A DNA stretch of 64,000 nucleotides from Symsagittifera roscoffensis (lineage: Eukaryota; Xenacoelomorpha; Acoela; Convolutidae): contig NC_087070.1 in the NCBI RefSeq assembly GCF_963678635.1, positions 42,041,831 to 42,105,830 on the forward strand, given 5' to 3'. Every line of letters starts with the position of its first letter. Positions within the stretch are counted from its first letter, which is position 1. The notes beneath the pieces are model-generated. The model did no database searches and had not been told where the DNA came from. It was given only the letters and a program-made list of their open reading frames with translations. A program made the translations under genes and the position numbers. Below, one piece after another: positions 28,624 to 38,100 of this stretch.

Positions 28624-29011
28624 CACCCAAGTCATGCTGATAAGACTGGCCGACTTCTTGCGAGACACGGTAGCTAAACGTCGCATTCCCGAAGTGGACC
28701 CGGAAAGACCACCTCGTGTGGTGATGAAGATGGACATCGAAGGATCCGAAGTGGAAGTCGTTGCAGACTTGATCACGTCTGGATCCATTCGGTTCGTTAA
28801 TGTAATGATGGCCGAATGGCACGAGAGGTACCAGTTGAAACCCGATCGTCTTCAGTTGAGTAAGGAGCTGAAAGCCTTAACAGAGAACCACACTGCAATT
28901 TGCTCAGAAATTAAGAAGCTCTCCGAAGACTCGAAATATTGTGATTTCGAAAATATAGAAATGGACGATGAAACATACGCAACTTCAAAGACTCCTTTGC
29001 CAAAGTGTTAA
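28624..29011 (+). pseudogene. 3' part of an FkbM-type methyltransferase gene, cut by the Polinton
   Basis: The frame reads a C-terminal half of an FkbM-family SAM-dependent methyltransferase. VVMKMDIEGSEVEVV is the family's conserved motif, and MAEWHERYQ corresponds to the EWH segment that follows it in animal members. The N-terminal half with the SAM-binding motif is not found on the left side of the Polinton. The frame is also open back through the terminal repeat. A splice acceptor (CTACTAG|C) forms exactly at the Polinton border, so it could be the last exon of a gene with the transposon in its intron. Otherwise it is a truncated remnant. The stop is TAA at 29009-29011. Confidence 0.65.
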
Positions 29012-29562
29012 CACAAAACTTCCTGGACCTTTATCAATTCTTTCTAAAATCATTGGTTATTAGAAATAATGTTTTTTTTCTCAGGTTCAGTTTCTACATA
29101 CGCTATAAATATAATCAAATTTAATGTATTTGTACTCCTCTCAGATATGTACGAAACCAAGGGAAACTATCAATCAACTAGTTATTTGAGCACGATACCT
29201 TTTAAAATACTGTTGACTTTTTTTAACTAACTCCAACAACCACAGTTATGGTTTCTAACTATATTCTTTAAGATTGAATGATCTTAGACCTATTGAAATA
29301 CTAAAACTGTAAATATAGATTAAAACTAAAAGTGTTAAATGAAGTGATTGAAATCGAAAATGACAATGAAATGTGCTTCAGTTCCCGTAACGTTTTACAC
29401 CAATTTACCAGTATTTTTTAAGGCGTCTGTACTTGGATAGAAAGCTTTTCCGTCGGTTCGTTAATGTAATGATGGCCGAATTTACTTTTTGAAAAAAAAA
29501 ATGCTTATCATACAATTCCCATATACGAAACTATATGACTAGCATTTTTTTGATGGTGACAC
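29012..29562. other. Non-coding stretch between the methyltransferase remnant and the LTR element
   Basis: AT-rich with no supported gene. At 29454-29481 it holds an exact 28-base copy of methyltransferase sequence found at 28790-28817 (reported as a finding). An A-rich/T-rich hairpin lies at about 29489-29551. Confidence 0.5.
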
Positions 29563-29900
29563 AACGATATACAACCCAAGCGAAAATATACCAAATATCA
29601 CTTCATCACTTTCTCAAAATCTCAAATCTCACAACCACTCTCATACTGAGACCCCCAACCATCCTAATAACCAAAATCACAAATCTCTATCTCGATAACT
29701 ATCAATCCATACCCCAATGTCTCTTGAGATAAAATTGATGTGTGTCCTCTATATTTGAAATAATATACCTATTTACGAGTGAAAGAAAATTTGTCTGTTG
29801 AATAAGAATAGGAAAGTCTTAGCAACATTCAGAAAGACGCCTTGTTCTAACTAGCTGCGATTTGGTCAATCGCATAAGTTAAGTCAAGTTAGTTTGGAAT
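29563..29900 (+). repeat. 5' LTR of the env-bearing decayed element
   Basis: Direct repeat of 34525-34862. Shared landmarks are CAACGATATA at the start, GAGACCCCCAACCATCC in the middle and AGTCAAGTTAGTTTGGAAT at the end. It is followed by AATTGGTGCGACCAGTGAGG, a likely primer-binding region. The exact outer border is uncertain. Confidence 0.85.
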
Positions 29901-29934
29901 AATTGGTGCGACCAGTGAGGCACACAAGTTTCAA

Positions 29935-30325
29935 AAATTCACTCAATTTTCAAATTCTCAAAAAAGTGAAATTATCAAAATTTCAAAAAGTTGAAAAATT
30001 CAAAAGTTGAAATTATCAAAAAATCAAAAATTCAAATTATCAAAATTTCAAAAAATTGAAAAGTTCAAAAATTGAAATTATCAAAATTTCAAAAGTTGAA
30101 ATTATTAGATTTCAAAAAGGTGAACTTTTCAAAAAACTCAAAAATTGAAATTATCAAAATTTCAAAAAGTTGAAAATATCGAAAATTCAAAAATTGAAAT
30201 CATCAGAATTTCAAAAAATTGAAATTATCAAAAATTCAAAAGTTTAAATTATCAAAATTTCAAGTTTTTAAACTTTCATAAAGTTGAAATAATCAAATTT
30301 CAAAATTTCAAAACTCTAAATTGGA
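29935..30325 (+). repeat. Imperfect low-complexity tandem repeat in the element leader
   Basis: About 390 bases consist of degenerate units built from TCAAAATTTCAAAAAGTTGAAA-like phrases, roughly 20-36 bases long, ending just before the gag ATG. The strand is strikingly poor in G and rich in A. It lies in the untranslated leader between LTR and gag. Confidence 0.7.
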
Positions 30326-30348
30326 TATCTTAACTTAAAAAAAGTAAG

Positions 30349-30723
30349 ATGGCCGATCACCCAATCACTCATCCTAACTTGCCCTTTGTATCATTCTCAG
30401 GAAATGATTCAGACCTAAACGCAAAAGCCTTTTGGACTTCAGTTGAGAATAAAATTGTATTCTTACTAGGGCAACGACCCACAGACGCTGGCGCTCCGCC
30501 TAACTATGATCACAGACAAAAAAGTTTGTTTGGATCTCTATTAACAGAAACAGCTCTTGAATGGTATACTGATGAAGTAACTAATGCTACTACTTGGGCT
30601 GAACTAAAAAAGCTTTTTCTTAAAAGATTCACTGATGGTAGAGATCGATTCAAGCATCGGTTCAAGCATCGTCTTCAATTGCAAATAAAACCCCTCCCAA
30701 CGGCCGTAGACACATGCCAGTAA
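30349..30723 (+). pseudogene. gag: Gag-like fragment (Ty3/gypsy type)
   Basis: A 124-codon frame starting at ATG. It contains FGSLLTETALEWYTDEVTNA, a TTWAELKKLFLKRFTDG segment and a duplicated FKHR, the typical retrotransposon gag/capsid core ('ALxWY ... W..L...F..RF'). It ends early at TAA, and no nucleocapsid zinc knuckle follows. It is therefore truncated: the remaining gag and all pol appear deleted. Confidence 0.7.
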
Positions 30724-30938
30724 AAACAAAAACGGCACAGTATAGTATGTCAATTATAAATAAACAGCCGGCTTTGCTAAAACCTGTCTTAAACAAACAA
30801 ATTTTATCGGAATCTGATCTATGAAAACCAGCAAAAATAAGCCGAGAATCATTCTTTCAAAAACTTCTCAACCTCCAAAACCTTCCCCTTCCTCTGATAC
30901 ATCTCAGCAATTGCAAAAATCAATAAATTTCAAAAGTA

Positions 30939-32871
30939 ATGTCTAAAATCACCGATCTCGAAGAAGGTGAAATAATGGACCTTGATCAATCAACGGACCA
31001 AGTAATCGATGATTTGCTGAAAGTAAGTATAATTTCAATTTTCCGCCGCCGTCTAGAAATAAAAATCTTTTGGTTAGCTATAAACACTCTTTTAATAACT
31101 CCCCAACAAATCTGCGCTTTTAATCCAGAGGACAATCTCTACGCTAATACAGCAAAAGATCTAAAAATTGCGCATTTTGGTTGTCAATTAATGACATCGA
31201 ATAAAATGTTCTCACCTAATAAAGTAGCTCCCTGCAGAATACAAACTGAAAATATCGAAACTACAACAGCCGAGGTTACTCTTTACCAACGGCATTATGT
31301 TACAAAAATTAACGCGACATTGTGTCGTATAAAACACCAATCTATCCGATGGTTTTGTGATTCTTTCGATTCAAGCGGAATTGACGCTCGCTAAAATATA
31401 ATCACAACTGATATACACATTTACCCTGATACTTGTAAGCACGCCGCCGAACGGGGATATGTTAACTTAGGATACTCAAAAAATATTCTTTTCGCTTCGA
31501 CAAAAAAATCGTCACAAATACAAATAGAGGCAAAGTTGATGGCGAATACCACAACGAATGCAGCGATCGTTCTTGGATCCATTTGGATAATTTCGAATCA
31601 TACATGCAAAATAATTCCTTAACTGTCAATCTAAAAGATGGCACAGTTAATAACTGGCAAAACATTCCATTACCTTGTCCTGTATATGAAAACGGATGTG
31701 AAACAACATCACTTGACCCTTTTGCATATATTTGGAACGAGCCCGAAAACTGCATTTTTTCGGTTCTCAATAAATTCGAAGCAAAAAAGATTCGAAATGA
31801 AGAAAATTATTATTTTGTAAAAGACTCTTTTACTAAAATATCCAACCACCATACTCGAGGTAGAGACACTCAACAATTTATGCTAAAAATACTAAAAAAA
31901 CCACAGTCTTTATGTGGACACCCAAAAATAGTCTACCCGACCCAATAAGAATCATTGTTCTTAGCATACTAAAACGAATTTAATATGGATACTGGTTTAC
32001 AAATAAACCCGAGTTTTAATACAGGAATTATTCATTCGGAACCAAATTTGACTTACGTAAAATACGCAAAAAATGAAAATTATCCCTTTGCACCGGGACA
32101 AATAGACTACGAAGCTCATCTAGGAACAAAACTAGATTATATTCTTTTTCGAAGCTTTTACATGCTTCGAACTGCCGAATTGGCACTTTTAACGAATCAA
32201 TGTGAGTTAGAACGCTCCATGATTCTCAATACTTAAATGCTCTCTTTCGAAAGCCCGCGTTTAGCCGGCTATATGAATAGGTCTATGGTTTTAGACACCA
32301 ATGGCAATGTTGCCTGGCTCTATCACTGCCCAAAGTTTTTTTCTCCATTACAATTATTGGATGCATGCTATAATCGGATACCAATTATGTATCGCGAAAA
32401 AATTCATTTCGTCGACCCGATCACTCGACAAACTTTTAATCGGCAGATCAACAAGACTGCTCCGATAAACATTTACATCTTTATCAACTAGATGTTGATA
32501 ACAATAAATCTTGGATCGAACTCACACCCTCTATTACTAAAGTAAAAGGTCCAGATCTTTTTAAGCCGAAAGAAATTAAACGGCAAGTAAAACACTCTCT
32601 TGCATCTAGTCATGATGCTTCTATTTACCCTTATGCACAAATGCAAAAATTTTGGAGCATGATTGCTGATCACTCTGAAATTAAAGGTATTTTACAAAAA
32701 GTATCCCAAACTTCTCTTAATGCAAGAAAACACTTCTATCAGGACTCGAGTAGTCAATACGGATCTGCGCAAAACATATACTTAGACTATCTTATCTCGC
32801 CTGATTTTTGGAAGAACGAGTACACTCGTGTTTTTGGTACAATACAGTACTATTTAGAAAGATGCGGATAA
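30939..32871 (+). pseudogene. env: Broken envelope-like glycoprotein gene
   Basis: Four open segments (30939-31394, 31583-31948, 31985-32491 and 32641-32871) carry consecutive parts of one glycoprotein. The frame changes between the first and second segments and again before the last, and an in-frame TAA falls at 32234-32236. The first segment has a hydrophobic stretch that may be a signal sequence. Later segments hold paired cysteines and motifs such as NQCELERSMIL, VAWLYHCPKFFSP and KIHFVDPITRQTF. These motifs recur at the same relative places in the minus-strand gene at 57849-56098. I relate both to the envelope type shared by some LTR elements and chuvirus-like RNA viruses; that family call is by motif only. 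Confidence 0.7.
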
Positions 32872-33203
32872 ATATTCGCCTCTTTCCTTTTCGTCAAGTT
32901 TATACTCGACGCTCTTGTATTTGTAATAAAAGTATTACACATACACAAACTAACCAGCCGAACTCTTCATTTCGGAAAAATTATGTTAGCCGCCTCTTAC
33001 AATATACTTTTCACTTCTATAGTGACTTCAATATTCGCTCAAAATGAGAACGATCAAAAGATTGAGCTTGATCATAGGCCTCAGGCACCTCAACAAGAGG
33101 ATTCTGAAAAGGAAAATCAGGATAAAATTTATCCTAGACTCCAACTAGTTGATTACAATAATCGACCCGCTGTACCGGTCTATTTTATTTTATGTTTTAG
33201 GAT
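32872..33203 (+). pseudogene. Envelope membrane-anchor and tail remnant
   Basis: Two short overlapping frames cover the expected membrane anchor and cytoplasmic tail. One includes LLQYTFHFYSDF and the other a hydrophobic NILFTSIVTSIF followed by a Gln/Glu-rich tail. The order (anchor, then polar Gln/Pro-containing tail) mirrors the minus-strand element near 56500. The frame is shifted relative to the preceding segment. Confidence 0.4.
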
Positions 33204-33773
33204 ATGCCCACTGATCTTCATCACACTCCACTTGAAGAAGACTTGCTCGATTTTGAAAACCTTCTGTCTCTAAATGACCCTATGGAAATGCCATCCAAAA
33301 TAATCAACCCGATTAATCAACCAAAATTGAATACCAATTTTAAAATTCCAAAAGTGAAAAATTCTAATTGCATTCAAAAGAGAAAAGCAATTGTCCGACC
33401 TTTCAAAATTTTTCCCTCTTCTTCAACTAGGCAAAACCTAGAATCTGAAACTGTAATAGTTCACCAATCCGCAAACTCTCTAGAACTTGAATCAAAAATC
33501 GCGATTCAAGTCAAAAAGGAACAAAAACTCAACCCCAGGAAACCACCAAATTTTGACACCAGTCTAAATTATGCGCTCTCTCCCTTTATTAACCGATTTA
33601 AGATAGACACCTATCACCCTTACCAAAGTGGTAACGGTGCATATCGTCTGGTTAATGCACAACTCCCCCATCAACATATTTGTGTTCCTGCGGCCTTTAT
33701 AACTGCCCAAATGCAGACTCTAATCCTTGACTCCTACACGTATCAAGTGCAAAAGAATTACATAACGACTTAA
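33204..33773 (+). CDS. Unknown ORF downstream of env in the decayed element (189 aa)
   Basis: A 189-codon open frame from ATG to TAA. The first half is acidic then Lys/Pro/Asn-rich and probably disordered. The C-terminal part (INRFKIDTYHPYQSGNGAYR, then LPHQHICVPAAF) looks more ordered. No known domain is assigned. Its place 3' of env matches that of the accessory frame in the minus-strand element, but I cannot show sequence homology. Confidence 0.45.
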   Translation: MPTDLHHTPLEEDLLDFENLLSLNDPMEMPSKIINPINQPKLNTNFKIPKVKNSNCIQKRKAIVRPFKIFPSSSTRQNLESETVIVHQSANSLELESKIAIQVKKEQKLNPRKPPNFDTSLNYALSPFINRFKIDTYHPYQSGNGAYRLVNAQLPHQHICVPAAFITAQMQTLILDSYTYQVQKNYITT

Positions 33774-34524
33774 ATCGCATCAACCAAATGCAGAAAACCA
33801 TAACAGTGCTCCGGGAAAAAATAAGGATCTCAGCAATAAATATCTGAGCCTAAAAACCCAGGTGGAAGGAAACTATTAGTTTCAAGATTATATATTAACC
33901 TCCGTCCTTTTATTTTTTTAAACTCGAACTGTAATTTGGCCGCCGCCACTTTACAAAGTATGTATGCTTCTACAATTATAGTCCAGTATTGCTGATAAGT
34001 ATAATCGCTAAACCAAATTTGAAAAATTGTATTTGATGTTATATTTCTCAAAAGTATCCAGCTGTGATTTGGCCGCCGCAACTGCTCTACTCTACATGCA
34101 CATACACTACAAGCAGCCAATCTTCAACCGACTACAAGCAGCCATTCATCAACCGACTACACTACAAGCCGCCACTTTACGAACAAACTATCAAAATCAG
34201 AATAAAAACTTTACGCAAACTCTATTAAAACTTTTTGATGTTTTGTAAATTATATTATGCTTTTAAATTTTTTGTCAACGGAAATCGCCGTTTAACAGTC
34301 ACCCTATAAGATGGTTGGATGTTCTGAATTGAAATCAGAAACACAATTATTAAACTTTTACCATATGTTCTGACTTGAAATCAGATCAATAATTCTCAAA
34401 CTTTTGACTTGAAATTACGTGTTTGCTCGGTTGATAAAATATCACCAAAAGCAAACATTACAGCATGTGTTGGTTCTTTCTGATTGGTTTAAACAACAGA
34501 TGGAAAGTTGAAAATATCAAAATC
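33774..34524. other. 3' untranslated part of the decayed element
   Basis: No supported gene. CGGCCGCC-type GC-rich words recur at about 33938, 34070 and 34165, with the short repeated phrase 'CAACCGACTACA' and 'CTACAAGC(A/C)GCCA' between 34107 and 34175. The polypurine tract could not be pinned down. Confidence 0.4.
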
Positions 34525-34862
34525 AACGATATATAACCCAAGCGAAAATATACCAAATATCACTTCATCACTTTCTCAAAATCTCAAATCTCACAACCAC
34601 TCTCATACTGAGACCCCCAACCATCCTAATAACCAAACTCACAAATCTCTATCTCGATAACTATCAATCCATACCCCAATATCTCTTGATATGAAATTGA
34701 TGTGTGGCCTCGATATTTGAAATAATACACCTATTTACGAGTGAAAGAAACTTTGTCTGTTGAATAAGAATAGGAAAGTCTTAGCAACATTCAGAAAGAC
34801 CCCTTGTTCTAACTAGCTGCGATTTGGTCGATCGCATAAATTAAGTCAAGTTAGTTTGGAAT
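34525..34862 (+). repeat. 3' LTR of the env-bearing decayed element
   Basis: Direct repeat of 29563-29900, with only scattered single-base changes (for example AATATCTCTTGATATG here against AATGTCTCTTGAGATA in the 5' copy). The small number of differences suggests a fairly recent insertion compared with the heavy internal damage. Confidence 0.85.
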
Positions 34863-35698
34863 TTTACATACACAACCGAAAATTTTTCAGATATTTAAGT
34901 TAGAAACAAAAAATCAATTTTTTGGTTTATGGAAAAGCACCTATAAAACAACTTTCATATATGGAAAAATGCTTGTCATAGAGGTTTCATACAATTTTCT
35001 GTACGTATGTAAATGTATAAAATTGTATGACAACAAGTTTCTCATATATAAGAAGTTTTGGTCAACCCGGGTGGTGTAAAACATTACGGCAACTGAAGTA
35101 CTTTTTATTATCATCTTCGATTTCATTCTTTATTAATTAAAGCCTTTCCGTAGTTTTGATTTTGGCTGGTTCTTTGACACATGAAAAATAATCCAATCAT
35201 AAAAATTAACCTCAAACCTGGGTTTATACGAAAGCTTATAGCCATTTTTGATCCATTTGTTTAACAACTCAGTCTCTACTACGTTATAGATAAAAAGGAA
35301 CAAATTTTTGAATGCATTTTTTCGCAAAAAGTTCGTTTGGGCACACAAATGGTTCCGCAACTACAAATCGAAAAGAAATCTGAATCATGGATTTTGTAAC
35401 CCATTTTTTTTGTTTTTGTGTGGTCGAGTAATGTCTGTGCTGCTTGAGCTTTTCCAGCTTCGGTTGAATTTCTTTCAGTTTTGAAGAAAACTTGATTTGT
35501 TTTGTTTGTGTGAACATCTTTAAATTGCTCGGACGTTTTCGATTCTGCAAGATTTAAGGCTCATCTGATCGAAATTTTTAAAAACATTTGTTTTGTGGTA
35601 TAGGACCTATTTCCAGAGGTGACTAGTTTAGCAGATGGTACTAAAACATGATGCTATTTCAACTCAACCTTGAAAACACCTGCCAATAATATGATCAG
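34863..35698. other. Non-coding spacer between two LTR elements
   Basis: Only short chance frames are visible. A hairpin-forming AT-rich stretch occurs at about 34958-35055 (CATACAATTTT ... AAAATTGTATGA). The last five bases (ATCAG) are the target duplication of the following BEL element. Confidence 0.4.
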
Positions 35699-36003
35699 TG
35701 TTCGCGCTTAAATTAATCTTAAATTAATGACGTCATTATAGCGCAAAAGTGAAAAAGCTAAAATTAGATTTTCTTAGACAAAAGGCCTTGAAAACTACTG
35801 GTTTTTCCGATTAAGGTCAGTTTGCCATCAAAATTTTTATAGAATTTTGAGATTGTTGGAAACCGTATTGCTAAAAATGTTAACCGAAAATTTTTTTAAC
35901 CGATATAACTTATTCTATATATTATCTGTTGAATTGCCGATAATTAACAGATATTGAAGCAGGTTTTTGTAAGGTCTTACAGGATACACGAGAGTGCGGC
36001 ACA
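35699..36003 (+). repeat. 5' LTR of the BEL/Pao element (305 bp)
   Basis: Starts TGTTCGCGCTTAAATTAATC and ends GAGAGTGCGGCACA. Compared with the 3' LTR it has about 128 extra bases in the middle (after AGACAAAAGGC). TTTTGGTCCGCCGACCCGG follows as the likely primer-binding region. Confidence 0.92.
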
Positions 36004-36388
36004 TTTTGGTCCGCCGACCCGGACTTTAAAAAAAATTCAAAATTTCGCAAACGCATCAGGTTATTGTTGGAACTTGAACCGTTGGGTGAAAACTTGGGAA
36101 AAAAATTTTCGGAAAAAAATTCGAAAAAAAAAATTGGAAAATTTTTGGAAAAAAAATCCGAAATTATCGAAAAAAAAAATCCGAAAAAACGCTGTGTTTA
36201 TTTTTGAAACGTGGTGCAGCTAACTAAACTAGTTCAATTGGATAAAAGTAGCCGTAGTCGAGACCCGTAGCGTATTATTAAGCAAATCGTCTCACCTTTT
36301 GCTACAACCTTGTTAGCTCAGGGTGTTGCGGGAGGTCAGGTCGCGGTTTGCTTGATTCCCTTCCTCTAAAGTTGATTTAATTCACTAA

Positions 36389-37033
36389 ATGTTCATACTA
36401 GCTGCTAGCTCGCTGCACCACGCTTTGAAAAAACTTTCCCCTGCTTCGCTAAAGCGTGTATCTCAATCGTGCTTAGCCATTCCCGGGTTAAGTTTCAACC
36501 ATAACGCAGTGAACGTCCGTAAAACTTGTCAGTATCAACTTGATCACTATCTCTTAAACCGAAACGACGTTGTTATTTGGCATGACGCCGTTAATAACTC
36601 TATTAGTCGACACCGTAGTAATAACTTTAACGCACTAACTCCTAACCAGCTTAAGAAGATTCTTTTAAATTATAAACGTAATATTTATGCAATCGTTTAT
36701 TGTAAACGTGTAGGCACGGAAGATATATATAGTAAGTTGAAAGAGTCAGGTATATTAGTTATTAATATAGTAACAGACATGATATCTAGAAGGAAGCAGA
36801 ACCTCACTGAGTTAGGGCAAAAGTTCTTAGAACTACACCTGGATCCCCCTCTAGAACTGAAAACGTTTACAATCCTTAGGCGTTATAGCAAGAATTTGAA
36901 GTATATTATTTCAAAGAAAAATTTTCCTAAGCCAGGAAAACGCAAGCGGCAAGCTAATCGAAACAGAAGAAATGCTGAGCAGCAACTAGGAATTAAAAGA
37001 AGTGCTTCTCTAATGTGTGATATTGCTTACTGA
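36389..37033 (+). CDS. Extra ORF upstream of gag in the BEL element (214 aa)
   Basis: A fully open frame from ATG to TGA between the 5' LTR leader and gag. The protein is globular in composition. It has NVRKTCQYQLDHYLLNRNDV, VIWHDAVNNSISRHRSNN and IYAIVYCKRVGTEDIYSKLK segments and a very basic C-terminal tail (KPGKRKRQANRNRRNAEQQ). No family is recognised; the IWHD...N..S.H spacing could suit a hydrolase active site, but this is a guess. Such a gene is not part of the standard BEL set. It is the only large undamaged frame in an otherwise broken element. Confidence 0.6.
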   Translation: MFILAASSLHHALKKLSPASLKRVSQSCLAIPGLSFNHNAVNVRKTCQYQLDHYLLNRNDVVIWHDAVNNSISRHRSNNFNALTPNQLKKILLNYKRNIYAIVYCKRVGTEDIYSKLKESGILVINIVTDMISRRKQNLTELGQKFLELHLDPPLELKTFTILRRYSKNLKYIISKKNFPKPGKRKRQANRNRRNAEQQLGIKRSASLMCDIAY

Positions 37034-37151
37034 GTCATAATATAATTTATTGATACTAAAGTTAAGGTCTTAAATTAATTATTCCCTTTTCTCTCTCAAA
37101 ATGAGCAGTTGTGCGGTTGAGTAGAAGTGAACAAGTTTAAAAGTAATCAAA

Positions 37152-38100
37152 ATGACAGAACAAATTGAGTTAAAATATCGATGATTGATGAATGGTCGAA
37201 CATCACTAGAAAATGAGCATTCCGTAGTTCACAGTCGCATAACTGAGAGTTTAGAGGGACCAATTCGGAAAACAAAATTAAACGCCTTAATTGAATCTTG
37301 CAAGAGTATTCTCGAAAAAGCAATAGCTAAAAATGATGAACTTGTGATATTAGCTAATAAAACCGATATCCCTAGCAAATTATTAACGGAGTTGGCTGCA
37401 TGGTGGGATAGGATAGTTAAAGTTAACTATGAAGTAACTGGTAAAGCTCGCGCTCTTATGGAATCTAATCAAGCTTCAGAGGTCTGCGTCAGTGAAACTA
37501 GTCGATCAAAAGTTTCATCAAAATGGCAAAATCCGGATCGAGTAAGCAAAGCTCAATGACTTCATTGACCCCCAGTGAGCGCCGCAAAGAACTGCTCCTA
37601 GCGAAGATGAAGCGAGAAGAGTTGGAAAAACAATATGAAGCAACCTTAAGACTGAAACAACAGGAAGCCATCATCAAAGAGCAACAGCATCTGATTGAGA
37701 TGGAACGAAAACAACAAGAAATTAAATTTGAAATTGACCGTAAAGAGCAAGAATATCGTTTACGAATCGAAAAAAGTCGGCTTGAAATGGAACGATTTAG
37801 CGCAGAAAATCGTATTAAAGTAGCTGAAGCAAAAATGGTTGAAACTGAATACCTCGAAGAGTCTGAAATAGATCACCATCTCGAGCTGGCGTCCTCCGAT
37901 GATCGTCGTTCTGACAGGGTAAACGATTGGGTTGATCATGCATTAGAAAACCAAAAAAGGCCCGAGGTAGTTCCGTCTTCTTCAAAGTTTGAAACCTATA
38001 TAAACAAAGAAAGTGGTTCGCATCAAAACAGAAATGTGTTCACAGCGGGAGCTTCACCTCGGCGATCGTTGCCGAATCAGACTTTTGGTTGTATCCCTAT
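37152..38100 (+). pseudogene. gag: BEL gag, N-terminal part (broken)
   Basis: The likely start is ATG 37152, which meets an in-frame TGA at 37182; the same frame continues to 37559. It then shifts to the frame of 37523-38245, which encodes a long Glu/Lys/Gln-rich coiled coil (KREELEKQYEATLRLKQQEA and onwards), and shifts again near 38100. The N-terminal stretch (LLTELAAWWDRIVKVNYEVT) and the coiled coil match the usual start of BEL gag proteins. Confidence 0.7.

Larger units (their letters stand above)
29563..34862 (+). mobile_element. Decayed LTR element with gag and envelope-like genes, no visible pol
   Basis: Two direct repeats of about 338 bases (29563-29900 and 34525-34862) differ at only a handful of positions and flank a 5' leader, a gag-like ORF, and a broken envelope-like reading region plus a downstream ORF. 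There is no reverse transcriptase or integrase frame between gag (ends 30723) and the envelope part (starts about 30939). A target-site duplication could not be fixed because the outer LTR borders are unclear. Confidence 0.8.

Noticed and set aside
36305-36360. tRNA-like stretch (TTAGCTCAGGG ... GGTTTGCTTGATTCCC) in the BEL leader
   Set aside because: The A-box-like part is fair, but the B box has an insertion and I could not build the acceptor or anticodon stems. At best it is a decayed tRNA or tRNA-derived fragment.
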